Shown here: positions 47,742 through 58,630 of the stretch, piece by piece
Layout of the letters: every line of letters begins with the position of its first letter
Numbering within the stretch: the first letter of the stretch is position 1
Origin: Aphrocallistes beatrix
Taxonomy: Eukaryota > Porifera > Hexactinellida > Sceptrulophora > Aphrocallistidae
Direction of reading: 5' to 3'
Length of the DNA: 64,000 bases
Assembly (NCBI GenBank): GCA_963281255.1
Contig: OY725488.1
Coordinates: 4,363,925 to 4,427,924 of the forward strand
Notes under the pieces: model-generated
The model's database searches: none
What the model was told of the DNA's origin: nothing
The model's input: the letters and a program-made list of their open reading frames with translations, nothing else
Position numbers and translations under genes: made by a program

Positions 47742-48926
47742 GGTTGGCCTTTCCTATAATAGCTAACTTTAGACTTTTTCAACCGATTCATTTAATTTTT
47801 TCAGTGCAGATTTGAATCGCAGGGTTATCTGCAAAACTGCATTAATAATTAAAATATTGCATCAGATATAAAAATTTTTAAAAAATTTGGTCATTTTACA
47901 AGAAAGAAATCGGACACAATATGCTTACAATCCTTTAGAAACTTTTCAAATTGATTCATAAATCGATGATGTAACTAATGAACAGACAGATTTTTGAAAT
48001 TTTGAAAATTGTTAAAAATTCACACCAAAATACCCGAGGAAGTATATTTTTAGTAATTTTGACACTATTTTTTTCATAATTCTCTTTTTATTTGTATTAT
48101 CAAAAATCTGTCTGTTCATTAAGTTCTACTCTTCGAGATCTATCAGAAACCGTTGAGCTTTCGTCCCTATGTTGAATTTACAAAAAGTTATCACCTTTAA
48201 AATTGCTGAAAAAAAGTCTCAGAAAATTGGAAATTATTTATCTATGTACCTCAATTTCCATTAGTTTTAACTGCTTTGGAATATTAAGTAACATGCAAAT
48301 ATCCTTATTCGACAACTTATAGCAGTACTTAACTTCAAAATATGGTATATCAAATTTTTCTCGATCAAAAGTGTGAAAAACTGGTCATTGCTGACTGGAC
48401 ACCCAAAAATAACCACATTCGATAGTGTCCGCCGGAATCCGAGATCAATAACTTCTTTGAATCATGTCAGATCATCATTTTATTACTAAATTCATGCTCA
48501 GCACTAAATTTCCAGCAATTTGATATAATTATTGACCATATTTGGAGAATCTTTTGGATGTCCGTGCATAGCAACGGCCAGGAATTTTTCCACATTCCTG
48601 ACCGTTGCTAGGAACCCGCAGCCAAAGAATCTCTTCAAATATGTCCAATATATATATCAAATTGCTGGGAATTTAGTGCTGAGCACGAATTTAGCATTAA
48701 AATGATGATATGACATGGTACAAAGAAGTTATGGATATGAGACAAAAATGTGCCCTTTTTTGGCGACACCAAGTGGTACAAGTGGCTCTAAGTGGCGAAA
48801 TATTAGCATTGAAATTCTAAAAATCAAAATTAATGTTTAGAACCCCTTTAGTGATCCTAAAATGATTTAAAAGGACTTTTGGCAAATTTTTAATAAAAAA
48901 CAAAATGCCCATAGGAAAGGCCAACC
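47742..48926. mobile_element. TTAA-flanked element with inner palindrome
   Basis: GGTTGGCCTTTCCTAT at the left and a perfect inverse at the right; TTAA at 47738-47741 and 48927-48930. An inner palindromic block (about 48381-48790) is absent from the copy at 35710. Its halves pair around GCATAGCAACGGCCAGGAAT / ATTCCTGACCGTTGCTAGG. No transposase. Confidence 0.9.
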
Positions 48927-48930
48927 TTAA

Positions 48931-49456
48931 CTCTAGCCTATTATCTAATGAAGCCACATGCTATGTTCACTTTTAAGAGGCCATATCTACTGTTATTTGG
49001 ACATTAGGGACAAGATTAGGTGTTCACGTTTCACTTTTCAGAGATGTTCACAAGTTGGAGGTTAAATAATATATAACAGAATGGAAAAATTTGGGCCCGA
49101 GAAAAAGTGTTCATGTTTTGGAGTTGTTCATCTATTAGAGGTGTTCACTTTTGGAGATTATACTGTATTATTTGATCACCAGGCCGTGGCCAACTGAAAA
49201 GAAGTCCGTGGCCCACTGGTTGAAAACCACTTATTTAAATCAATGATTTAAATCACTTGATTTAATTCAAACAACCCTGACTGCACTAGATTAAATCAAA
49301 ATAGGTGAGCCCTAAATCGGTTAACCAACCCCACCCGCGATCATTTTGAAATAGTGAAGAGATTATTCAATTGAACTATTTTACTTTTGTCCTGGAATAT
49401 GAAATTTGTTGGCATTAATCTAAAAAACTCAATTATTTAAACCTTAAATTATCTTA
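48931..49456. other. MITE remnants
   Basis: 48975-49170 has repeated GTGTTCACTTTT / GATGTTCA words and ends GGAGATTATACTG, a decayed TA-type MITE. 49180-49280 looks like a hAT end (CCACTGGTTGAAAACCAC) and TTTAAATCA repeats. No gene. Confidence 0.4.
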
Positions 49457-49585
49457 AACAAGCGCACTTCTCTTGCTTGCGCAGCGCGACTGGCGGACAC
49501 ATTGTCCTTCGGAGGCGCCCTTTCTGCACCTAGACTCACATTGATTAATTAAAAGGTAGATGACATCTCTAAATAACATTAAGGA
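49457..49585 (-). repeat. Family H, 3'-end fragment
   Basis: Reverse-strand hairpin end (CAAGCGCACTTCTCTTGCTT...) plus about 70 bp of body. Confidence 0.75.
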
Positions 49586-50289
49586 GACAGGCCCTCAAAT
49601 TTTGAAAAAAATGGACAAATCCAAAATAGATTGTAATTTAGTTTTCATATCATTCTAGGAAGTCTAAATCATCCGATAATGAGATATTTTGTTAATCCAA
49701 TGGTTATTTATGTACTTATAGCCGGTCAAATCTGGCCTTTCTCAATCAAAATCTATTAATTTAAATTTTTAAAATTATCAATTGGTGCACATCCGTATGA
49801 TCACCCTAACTCAAAAAATATTCACATTTTAAGCACAAACATATTGTATAAAACACGCAAAATACTCTGATTAAGCTAGTAGCGAAGCCCGATTCTCAAA
49901 TAAAAGGAAAGTTTAAAAGCTGAAAATAATTTTGTCCCAAAAATTCCTAGTCAAATGGCTTGACAAAATATTTTTCAACATAAAAGAATATTAAAGTTAA
50001 AATTGAAAAAAATAGCTTCGCTACTAGTTCAATCAATCGCTAATAATGATATTTGAACAGTTAAATCAACTTGATCCTAGTCAATAGTGTAGTTATGAGG
50101 AACGGCCCAACCACGGATATTGTATAGGATTCAGACTTTGAGTGACTATAACTTCATATTTATTCCTAGTTCGAAACTCATACTATGCATTAATTATTAT
50201 ACTAACTAGTACTATATCCATAAACAGTATAACAATGGTTGAATTAAGCGGTGTCGACTGTATTTGAGATATAATAATATACACATCCT
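49586..50289. other. Unassigned AT-rich sequence
   Basis: No feature recognised. Confidence 0.4.
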
Positions 50290-50404
50290 CACTATCTCTA
50301 ACGAATTGATTGAAGAAACTGTCATGCACAGAAAACTGATTTTTGATTTTTCGAGTGATTTATATATTTACTTACACATTAATCGAGTTTTAATAGTATG
50401 GATA
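50290..50404 (+). repeat. Family H, short 5' fragment and terminal repeat
   Basis: CTAACGAATTGATTGAAGAA and about 50 bp of body, then an inverted terminal repeat (CATTAATCGAGTTTTAATAG) at about 50380. A strongly internally deleted copy. Confidence 0.7.
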
Positions 50405-51420
50405 TTTATCTAATCATAATAGTCAAGGAAATAAGGTAATTAAAAGATTCAATTGCAACATTTTTATTTTTAGCAAAATCAAGATTAAATTCTAAAAATG
50501 CAACTGTTTGTTTCCCTATCTCCTTTCTTGTTTAAATTATTCATCCTTTTTCTTATTAACTTTTAATTCTTTCAGCTTTTATCAATGGATGGAAATACAA
50601 TATTCAAACCGTTAGTCCTCGATAAATCTAGAATTTATTTTTTAGAATTGATTGTTTTTTTATTTTCTTCCCGACGTCTCAGTAATCGTAAAAAGGTAAT
50701 GAACCAAATTGATATTGGTGTATTTAATATGCAATTTCTCTTATATTTAGTCCTATTTAATGTCAGTGCATTATTCTTCTAAATTTCGCAGTTACAGTGA
50801 GAATAGTTTCTCAGATAACTTTAGTCATTGGATGGTTGTATATAATAAAGAAAATTTCAACATTGTAAAAGATCCTGGGTCGTAAACTATTTATAACTAA
50901 CTAATTCTATTAGTGGCCATCAGTAACCGTTTTAATATAATAGTTGGTGAAATAAATAGTATGATTTTTTTGTTAATTGATAAGTCCAAAGATAACTTTG
51001 GGAAATAAACTTTGGTTTATTATTGGGTCCTTGCTACTAGAAAATTCAACCAATATTCATAAATGCATAAATAGGGGAGTGGAGGCGTCCTGCTCGTGTT
51101 TTGGAGATCCCTTTTGAATTATTGACATCTCGTAATCAGATGATATAATCTATCAAAAGTGCGTTATTGTTAATTCGGAAATCATAAAATTTGACGTCCA
51201 AAAAGGCAACATAACGCTTTTCTTCAAATATCTGTGGAATTTTAAATTTATGGTTGTCACACCTTTCTATATATTGTTATTATCTCTAAATTCCACTTCA
51301 GCTCTGGATAGATGATAAATATATTATTGTAGATTAGAATACTTGATGTATACTAGGAGTTCTCAATTAATTTTTTTAATGTATAAACAATAGGCATCAA
51401 ATATGGATTCGCTGTTATAA
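50405..51420. other. Unassigned; one 65-residue ORF
   Basis: 50585-50782 (+) encodes a short hydrophobic-ended peptide after a TTCTTTCAG acceptor-like site; not recognised. Otherwise featureless. Confidence 0.3.
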
Positions 51421-51582
51421 TCCTTACTATTAAAACTCGATTAATGTATATTTATTCATTTACAAGCGCGCTTCGCTTGCTTGCGCTGCGCGGCTGGCGG
51501 ACACTTTGTGTCCGCCAGCCGCGCAGCGCAAGCAAGCGAATATATAAATAAATATACATTAATCGAGTTTTAATAGTAAGGA
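51421..51582. mobile_element. Minimal palindromic family H derivative
   Basis: 162 bp made only of family H ends: TCCTTACTATTAAAACTCG, a short AT stretch, CAAGCGCGCTTCGCTTGC, the hairpin GGCGGACACTTTGTGTCCGCC at the centre, then the mirror image back to TAATAGTAAGGA. Nearly perfect palindrome; the right arm lacks the GCGCGCTTGT segment. Confidence 0.88.
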
Positions 51583-52088
51583 TATATATCTCTGTAACGA
51601 ATTGATTGAAGAAACTGTCAGTCATAGAAAGCTAATTTTTGGCATGTGTGAGTCTTTTGGCTATGCCTCCAGTAAGTTCTGAGCTCAGAGCAAAATGTCG
51701 ACTCATCATGTTATGACGTCATTGTCACATTTTTAAAAGTTAAGCAACAGAGTTATTCGAGCATAACTCAGCCATTATATGAGATAGATGGCTGAAATTT
51801 TAATAGAATCTGTATACTAACATGCCTCACATATGATGCAACTATCAAAATGATGACTCATCATTTTATTATGACGTCATCATTACTCATCAAAATTTTA
51901 AAAATTGATAAATTTGGCGATTTCTCGTGCGATATAGATGATAACAGATAACAGTAGTGACAGACGTATTTAGAGATGTTATCTCACATATAATTAATCA
52001 ATGATAACTACAGGCGCCCACAGGGCGCCTCCAGCGGACACAAAGTGTCCGACAGCCTCGCAACACAAGCAAGCGAAGCGCGCTTGTA
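51583..52088 (+). repeat. Family H copy, full body
   Basis: From CTGTAACGAATTGATTGAAG to GCAAGCGAAGCGCGCTTG. Contains the typical TTATGACGTCATTGTCAC and ATTATGACGTCATCATTACT words and the CAGGCGCC / GGCGCCT and GGACACAAAGTGTCC stem-loops. Immediately follows the palindromic derivative, which supplies the only terminal repeat on its left. Confidence 0.9.
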
Positions 52089-52149
52089 CATAATAAGAAA
52101 GAAAGGAAAGATTTAATTTATAGCCCGTTGGCTAAATTGCGCTTACAAA

Positions 52150-52803
52150 TCCTTACAATTAAAAGTCGATTAATGTATGTATATATTTATCAGGGTGCTC
52201 CAAAAAATTCGAAAATTTAAATCTGTACACTCTTCTAATAGTTTACATTGATCACCAAGTATGTACTATAAAATTTTCAAACAACAAGCGCGCTTCGCGC
52301 TTGCTTGCGCTGCGCGGCTGGCGGAGACTTCGTGTCCGCCGGAGGCTCCCTTCGGTCGCCTGGAGTCACATTTGTTAATTATAAGGGAGATAACATCTCT
52401 AAATATGTCTGTTCTACTGTGCTAATCGATATCACTCGAAAAATCACCAAATTTGTCAATTTAAAAATTTTTGATGCGTAATGATGACGTCATAACAAAG
52501 TGATGAGTCATCATTTTTTGATAAAAGTCGCATCATATGTGAGGTATGGTAGTATACAGATTCTATTAAAATTTCAGCCTTCTATCTCCTATAATGGCTG
52601 AGTTATGCCCGAATAACTGTGTTGCTTAACTTTTGAAAATGTGACAATGACGTCATAATTCCATGATGAGTCGACATTTTGCTCTGAACTCAGAACTTAC
52701 TGGAGCCATAGCCAAAAGACTCCCACATGCCAAAAATCAGCCTTCTGCGCCCGGCAGTTTCTTCAATCAATTCGTTACATATATATATATATATATATAT
52801 ACT

Positions 52804-52843
<40 letters not shown>

Positions 52844-52865
52844 CATCGAGTTTTAATAGTAAGGA
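52150..52865 (-). mobile_element. Family H element with both terminal repeats
   Basis: Reverse orientation. TCCTTACAATTAAAAGTCG at 52150 and its inverse (CGAGTTTTAATAGTAAGGA) ending at 52865. The hairpin end starts at 52284, the body runs to CAATTCGTTACA, and a long (TA)n tract sits at 52780-52840. Between 52190 and 52283 is a 90-bp foreign piece (CAGGGTGCTCC...) related to 21095-21330. Confidence 0.88.
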
Positions 52866-52871
52866 TTAGGA

Positions 52872-53362
52872 GATGATTTAGTGGTCGCGTCGCAAAGTAG
52901 GCTCCTCCTGGCCCAGGAGGAGCCTAGTCCTGGGGAAGATTTATATTGCGATATGTCCGGTTTGAGGATTAAAGCTGTAAACGGCGTACTTCTGATATTC
53001 AAATATACTAGCAACAGTATTTTTATGCTATTTGGGGTGGTTTTGTATCAGCTAATAATACATTTAATGACCTAAAAGCTACCGGTTCGGAGATATTGGT
53101 GAAAACATTTGCGACCCTTAATAGTTTCAATGACGACGGTTGGTTGCAAATGTTTTCACCAATATCTCCGAACCGGTAGCTTTTAGGTCTTTAAATGTAT
53201 TATTAGCTGATATAAAACAACCCCCAAATGCCACAAAAATACTGTTGCTAGTATATTTGAATATCAGAAGTACGCCGTTTACAACTTTAATCCTCAAACC
53301 GGACATATCCCATTATAAATCTGCACCAGGAGGAGCCTACTTTCCGCGACCATTAAATCATC
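52872..53362. mobile_element. Foldback element, about 490 bp
   Basis: The two halves are inverted copies from GATGATTTAGTGGTCGCG to CGCGACCATTAAATCATC, meeting near 53120. Includes long identical stretches such as TTTTCACCAATATCTCCGAA and its complement. The ORFs at 52881 and 53140 are products of the palindrome. The only spare segment is a CTCCTCCTGGCCCAGGAGGA hairpin in the left arm. No target duplication identified. Confidence 0.82.
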
Positions 53363-53530
53363 AATATCCAGTTAGGGATGTTACCTGGATCAATATCTTT
53401 GTTAGCCAGGATAGAAGACAGAAGCTTACACACGGTATCTACGGTGATATTTGTAGTATATTTTCAGGTACAGAGCAATTGACCTGGACAACACTCATGT
53501 CTAATGGTTCTAGATCGCAACAAATTTTGT

Positions 53531-54745
53531 CAATTCAGGTCATACTTTGAAAACCACAAGAGCTAGGCATTCAAATTTAATTGCATTTGATAGCGAATAG
53601 GCTACTTCATATTATGCGATAAGATAATTTATACGTCTAAATTTAATGGTTTACGAGATATTCCTCAAATTAGCAAATGTGAACAATATGATAGATTGTC
53701 TAATACATAGGGCATTCCGAAAGTTCTCGTCCCAAATCTGTATTTCAAATGGGGTGAAAATATGATATTTCCAATTTGTCCATTGTATTCCTTAGGGGAT
53801 CCGCTTCCTTTTATATATTGGTTTATTTTAAAAGGACAATTATTGTGGTTCCTATATTAGATTTTTGTGCATCGGTTTAGGGCACTGCCTTTGAACGTAA
53901 TTTTTGGGGTTCCCTTTGATATATTTCAGTTCTGAGCAGATTTAGATTAAAACTGATCCCGCCATCCAATTATATGCATCAACTAACATATAGATTGAAT
54001 TCTCTGAAGTATTATAGTTTGAGGCTGAGGGAATAATTGTGTTTTGAAGTGATTTACTACCATTTTTGTCCCACTTTTTGAGTGGCGAAAATTGACAAAA
54101 AATCCACCAAAAGTGGCATGATATTTTTTCAACACGAGCAATACTATTGAACACCTCCCGATTACTTTTTCACATTCGTTCTTAATTATTTCACCTTTTA
54201 ATGACCTTATTCTACGATTTTCCCAACTTTTATTCTCCAAATTTAGTTTTAAGCCATTTTCAATGGGAAGATTCCAACTTTTCGAACTGATGCATAAAAA
54301 TCTAATATAGGAATCACAATAATTGCCCTCTTAAAATATACCAAGATACAAATTGGAAGCTGATCCCTTGAGGAATTCAATGGACAAATCGAAAATATCC
54401 TATTTCCACTCTCATTTGAGATACAGATTTGGGACGAGAACTTTTGGAATGCCCTATGTAGCTAAATCATTGGATTTAGATGTATAAATTATACTATCGC
54501 CAAATAGGGAGTAGTCTATTCGCTATCAAATGGAATTAAATTTGAATGTCTAGCCCTTGGTTTTCAAGATATGTTCTCAACCAACAAACATACTTTTCCA
54601 TAGCAACACTGGAATTAAGCAACATTCCTTGAATAATTCTAATTTTTCTATGCGAAGATCACTATATTAAAAACACTTAAAGTGCCATTTAACGACCTCT
54701 GAAATCACTAAATTGGTCGTAAATATAACCTATTGCGCAAAATAA
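53531..54745. mobile_element. Family P element split by a MITE
   Basis: Left arm 53531-53705 and right arm 54459-54745 match family P (TTGATAGCGAATAGGCTACTT, CTAAATCATTGGATTTAGA, CTATTCGCTATCAAATGGAA). The MITE at 53706-54458 sits at the centre. The right arm fades where the Tc1 pseudogene begins. Confidence 0.82.
53706..54458. mobile_element. 753-bp TA-flanked foldback MITE
   Basis: CATAGGGCATTCCGAAAGTT at the left and the inverted AACTTTTGGAATGCCCTATG at the right, each beside TA. Arms of about 250 bp are complementary (e.g. CTCGTCCCAAATCTGTAT). The equivalent site in family P at about 37115 (TCTAATAACTCGTAAATCATT) is unoccupied, confirming the insertion. No coding content. Confidence 0.9.
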
Positions 54746-56560
54746 CCCTGGTTAAAACTCGAATTTGGTTGGTTACAAATCCAGCTGCAACTATTAGAAC
54801 TTTGGCCAAAAAATGTCTAATTAATGTCTCACGAGATACTGTCTCTCGCTGTCTTAATCAACTTGATTATTCAAAGCCGTATCCTACTAATATCCCGATG
54901 CTGTCAGAAAAGAATCGACTCTATAAGAATGAATGGGCGAAGAAGAGCATAACCAATGACTGGCAATACGCAATCTTTGCTGATGAAGACTCTATATGGT
55001 TGTCAAAGGGGAGTGTAAGAATGTGGACTAAAAAGGAAAATTCGCACGAGGCCCACATTGAAACACACCGCAAAATACACATTTAGGCAGCGTTTAACTC
55101 AGTTAGTACTTTCCCTTTTTTTTTTCGCAGACATGTTTATTGCTCATTTGTCCATTAAGGTTGGCCTTTCCTATAATAGCTAACTTTTGATTTTTTCAAC
55201 CGATTCATTTAATTTTTTCAGTGCAGATTTGAATCGCAGAGTTATCTGCAAAACTGCATTAATAATCGAAATAATTCAACAGATAAAAATTTTTTGAAAA
55301 AAATTGGTCGTTTTACAAGGAAGAAATCGGATACAATATGCTTACAATCCTTTAGAAACTTTTCAAATTCATTCATAAATCGAAGATCTAACTAATGAAC
55401 AGACAGATTTATGAAATTTGGAAAAATGTAAAAAATTCACACCAAAACACCCGAGGAATTTTATTTTTAGTAATTTAGACACTATTTTTTTCATAATTAT
55501 CTTTTTATTTGTATTATCAAAAATCTGTCTGTTCATTTTGTTCTACTCTTCGAGATCTATCAAAACCGTTGAATTTTCGTCCCTATGTTAAATTTACAAA
55601 AAGTTATCGCCTTTATAATTGCTGTAAAAAATGTCTCAGAAAATAGGATTTAGAAAATATTTATATATATCCCTCAATTTCCATTAGTTTTAACTGCTTT
55701 GGAATATTAAATAACATGCAAATATCCTTTTCCGACAACTTATAGCATTACTTTGCTTCAAAATATGGTATATCAAAAATTTTCACCATCGAAAGTGTGA
55801 AAAACTGGTCATTTATGACTGGCCACCCAAAAATAACTACATTCGATGTATCCGCCGGAATCCCAGATCGGTAACTTCTTTGAACCATGTCAGATCATCA
55901 TTTTAATGCTAAATCCGTAATCAGCACTAAATTTCCAACAATTCGATATATATATTGACCATATTTGGATAATTTTTTGAATGTACGTGCATAGCAACGG
56001 CCAGGAATTTTTTCACATTCCTGGCCGTTGCCAGGAATCCGCAGCCAAAGAATTTCTCCAAATGTGTCCAATATATATATCAAATTGCAAAATGATGATC
56101 TGACATAGTTCAAAGAAGTTATGGATATGAGACATTTCGGTTCAAAAATGTGTCCTTTTTTGGCGACACCAGGTAGTACAAGTGGCTCTAAGTTGAGAAA
56201 TATTAGCATTTAAATTCTAAAAATCGAAATTAATGTTGAGAACAACCTTTAGGTATCTAAATATGATTGAAAAGGACTTTTGGCAAATTTAAGATAAAAA
56301 ACAAAATGCCCATAGGAAAGGCCAACCTTAAAATATCAGAAGTTCATCTACTTGCCCAAGCCCATGTTTTTCATCAAGACTACTGGTTTCTTATGATGGA
56401 CAATGATCCAAACATACAGCAAACGTCACTAAGGCTTTGGATGGATGATAATATGCCCAGCAAGAAGTTAGATTGGCGTAGCCAGAGTCCTGATCCCTAT
56501 AGAAAACCTATTCGGCTGGATCAAAAATGATTATCTGCTTGGGTAGTGCAGTGGTTAGGC
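54733..56560 (+). pseudogene. Tc1-like transposase split by a TTAA element
   Basis: Part one (54733-55142) has ISRDT/VSRDTVSRCLNQ-type helix-turn-helix residues, then LSEKNRLYKNEWAKK and FADEDSIWLSKGSVRMW with the first catalytic Asp. It is cut at 55155-55158 by a TTAA insertion (to 56331). Part two resumes with VFHQDYWFLMMDNDP (second Asp) and DWRSQSPDP, after which a one-base shift hides the IENLFGWIK block with the Glu. A TAG stop and frameshifts also occur before the insertion. Relative of the better copy at 59377-60708. Confidence 0.85.
55159..56327. mobile_element. TTAA-flanked element inside a Tc1 gene
   Basis: GGTTGGCCTTTCCTAT at the left and its inverse at the right, with TTAA at 55155-55158 and 56328-56331. 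Closely similar throughout to 47742-48926, including the inner palindrome (about 55804-56190, GCATAGCAACGGCCAGGAAT / ATTCCTGGCCGTTGCCAGGA). Non-autonomous. Confidence 0.92.
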
Positions 56561-57430
56561 GTTTAAACACCGTGACTTAGGTCACGGGTTATAACCTTGC
56601 CCTAGTCATTTGCATTTTGCTTTCAATTACTTTGCTTCGGTAATATAATCTGAGTCTACACTCTTGCAGAACCTTAGTGAGCTGAAAGCAAGGTTGAATC
56701 AAATCAATTTGATTTGAAAAAAACTTCATTTTTTGATTCGATTTGATTGAGTTGGTTAATAAGAAATGATTGAGTTGATTGATCTGAATGTTGTCATTGA
56801 ATAAAATTGAATGATCTGAATGATCTGAAATTTCATTTAAATTAATTGAATTGAATTGAATTGAATTGATTTGAATTGAAATGATTTGAATTGAGTTGAA
56901 TTGATTTGAACTGATTATAATTGATTCAGTTATCTGAATTGATTTCTATTTGAATGACCGTATATACTCGAATAGTTGCCGGCCCTCGAACCATTCCCCT
57001 CCAAAAAGAGGGTTCTAAATTTCTTGGTTTACTCGTGCCCGTGCGGTTATATTTATCGAAAGCTCTCTTGCATATGTATGGGGGCTAAAAATTATCTACG
57101 GTATCTGAATTGAATTAAATTGAATTGAATTGAATTGAATTGATTTGAATTGATTTGAATTGATTTGAATTGAATTGATTTGAATTGATTTGAATTGAAT
57201 TGAATTGATTGGTTTGAATTGAATTGAATAATTAAAATGAATGAACTGAACGATTTGAATAAGCGCAAATGATTGAATTGATTGATCTGGTGTGTTTTAT
57301 GTAAATGATCAGATGCAATATTACAAAAAAAATAATTCAAATCATTGAGTTTGACACAACCTTGGCTGAAAGCACTAAGGATGTCATCTTTCTAAAGGCA
57401 AAATTAGGTGCTATCTTTCTTGCCTACTGA
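56535..57430 (+). repeat. tRNA-derived SINE, interrupted
   Basis: The head at 56535-56612 has an A-box-like TAGTGCAGTGGTTAGGCG and a B-box-like GGGTTATAACC, spaced as in a tRNA promoter, with a possible hairpin (CCGTGACTTAGGTCACGG) between. The body continues to about 56688, is split by the element 56689-57364, and resumes GCACTAAGGATGTCATC. The 3' end is not defined. B-box variation argues against an active gene. Confidence 0.55.
56689..57364. mobile_element. hAT-like element filled with pentanucleotide repeats
   Basis: Ends CAAGGTTGAATCAAATC and the inverted GACACAACCTTG. Flanked by an exact 8-bp duplication GCTGAAAG (56681-56688 and 57365-57372). The interior is mainly (TTGAA)n/(TTGAT)n in two blocks (about 56826-56945 and 57106-57285), with a unique piece between them. 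A minus-strand ORF of repeated INQSNQF-type residues is an artefact of the repeat. Confidence 0.85.
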
Positions 57431-57809
57431 TAGCCGTGTTTTTCTCTGTAACACGCTATCATATGCACACACAAATGCCATCATATGCATACAGCACGCC
57501 GCATGCACACATTCAGCAACTATCAGTAGGTTTAGCACATCACCCAGATTGTGAACCCCCTGAGAACATATTAGCATGGATTCGGGGGGTATATAAATCT
57601 ATAAACTTTACTTTTAAACTTTTACTTTTTACCATGTATCATCAAACTCTCATTTATTTGTGAAAATTGTATTATCTGACACAATGTACTATGTCACTAT
57701 TTAACTCTATACGTGTAGTGATGAATTACGTCCAAGTTTGCTTGGTTATCCCGTGAAAACAATGGCATACAAATAATTTGCATGGAGTAGACGACTTGTA
57801 AAGATGAAT
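57431..57809. other. Unassigned spacer
   Basis: Short repeated CATATGCACAC words at 57460-57510. No gene recognised. Confidence 0.4.
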
Positions 57810-58041
57810 AAAAAAATGATGACTCATCACCCTGTTATGACGTCATCATTACGCATCAAAAATTTTAAAATTGACAAATTTGGTGATTTTTCGAGTGATA
57901 TCGATTATCACAGTAGGACAGACATATTTAGAGATGCTATCTCCCTTATAATTAACCAATGTGACCCCAGGTGACCGAAAGGAGCCTACGGCGGACAATG
58001 TGTCCGCCAGCCGCGCAGCGCAAGCAAGCGAAGCACGCTTG
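57810..58041 (+). repeat. Family H copy, 3' half
   Basis: From AAAATGATGACTCATCACCC through TTATGACGTCATCATTACGC to GCAAGCGAAGCACGCTTG. Directly abuts the next copy. Confidence 0.88.
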
Positions 58042-58626
58042 TCCTTACTATTAAAACTCGATTAATGTGTGTGTATGTGTATATATATATCTGTAACGAA
58101 TTGATTGAAGAAACTGCTGGTCACAGAAAGCTGATTTTTGTCATGTGGGAGTCTTTTGACTATGGCTCCACTACGTTCTGAGCTCAGACGAAAATGTCGA
58201 CTCATCATGGAATTATGACGTCATTGGTACCTTTTTATTAGTAGTAATTTCAGTTTTTCGACCATAACTCAGCCATTTTAGGGGATAGAAGGCTGAAATT
58301 TTAATAGAATGTATATATGAATATCTCTCACATATGACACAACCATCATCAAAAAATAATCGCTCATCACTCTGTGATGACGTCATCATTACACATCAAA
58401 AAATTTTTAAATTGTCAAATTCGGTAACTTTTCGTCGATATTCGATTATAATAGTCGGTCAGAAACATTTAGAGTTGTTATCTCCCTTATAATTAATCAA
58501 TGTGACTCCAGGCGCCCTTTGTGCGTCTCCGCTGCACACAAAGTGTCTGCCAGCCGCGCAGCGCAAGCAAGCGAAGCGCGCTTGTATGTACATATATACA
58601 CATTAATCGAGTTTTAATAGTAAGGA
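58042..58626 (+). mobile_element. Family H element, complete reference copy
   Basis: 585 bp. Starts TCCTTACTATTAAAACTCG and ATTAATG, then a TG/TA microsatellite, body CTGTAACGAATTGATTGAAG ..., two TGACGTCA-type palindromes, a CAGGCGCC block, stem-loop, GCAAGCGAAGCGCGCTTG, a short TA-rich stretch and CATTAATCGAGTTTTAATAGTAAGGA-type inverted end at 58626. So the family has about 26-bp terminal inverted repeats plus an internal hairpin end. No ORF. Another terminal repeat begins at 58631 in the forward direction. Confidence 0.9.
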
Positions 58627-58630
58627 TATA

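Noticed and set aside
51421-51582. CRISPR-like or origin-like palindrome
   Set aside because: No spacer array; the sequence is explained by ends of a dispersed transposable-element family.
53140-53550. 136-residue ORF
   Set aside because: Its first half is the right arm of the foldback 52872-53362, mirrored on the other side; no homology recognised.
56535-56612. Functional tRNA gene
   Set aside because: B-box is altered (GGGTTATAACC) and a convincing acceptor stem is not seen; fits a SINE head better.
57092-57340. Minus-strand ORF of repeated Asn/Gln/Ser/Ile/Phe residues
   Set aside because: Direct translation of the TTGAA/TTGAT arrays; not a gene.
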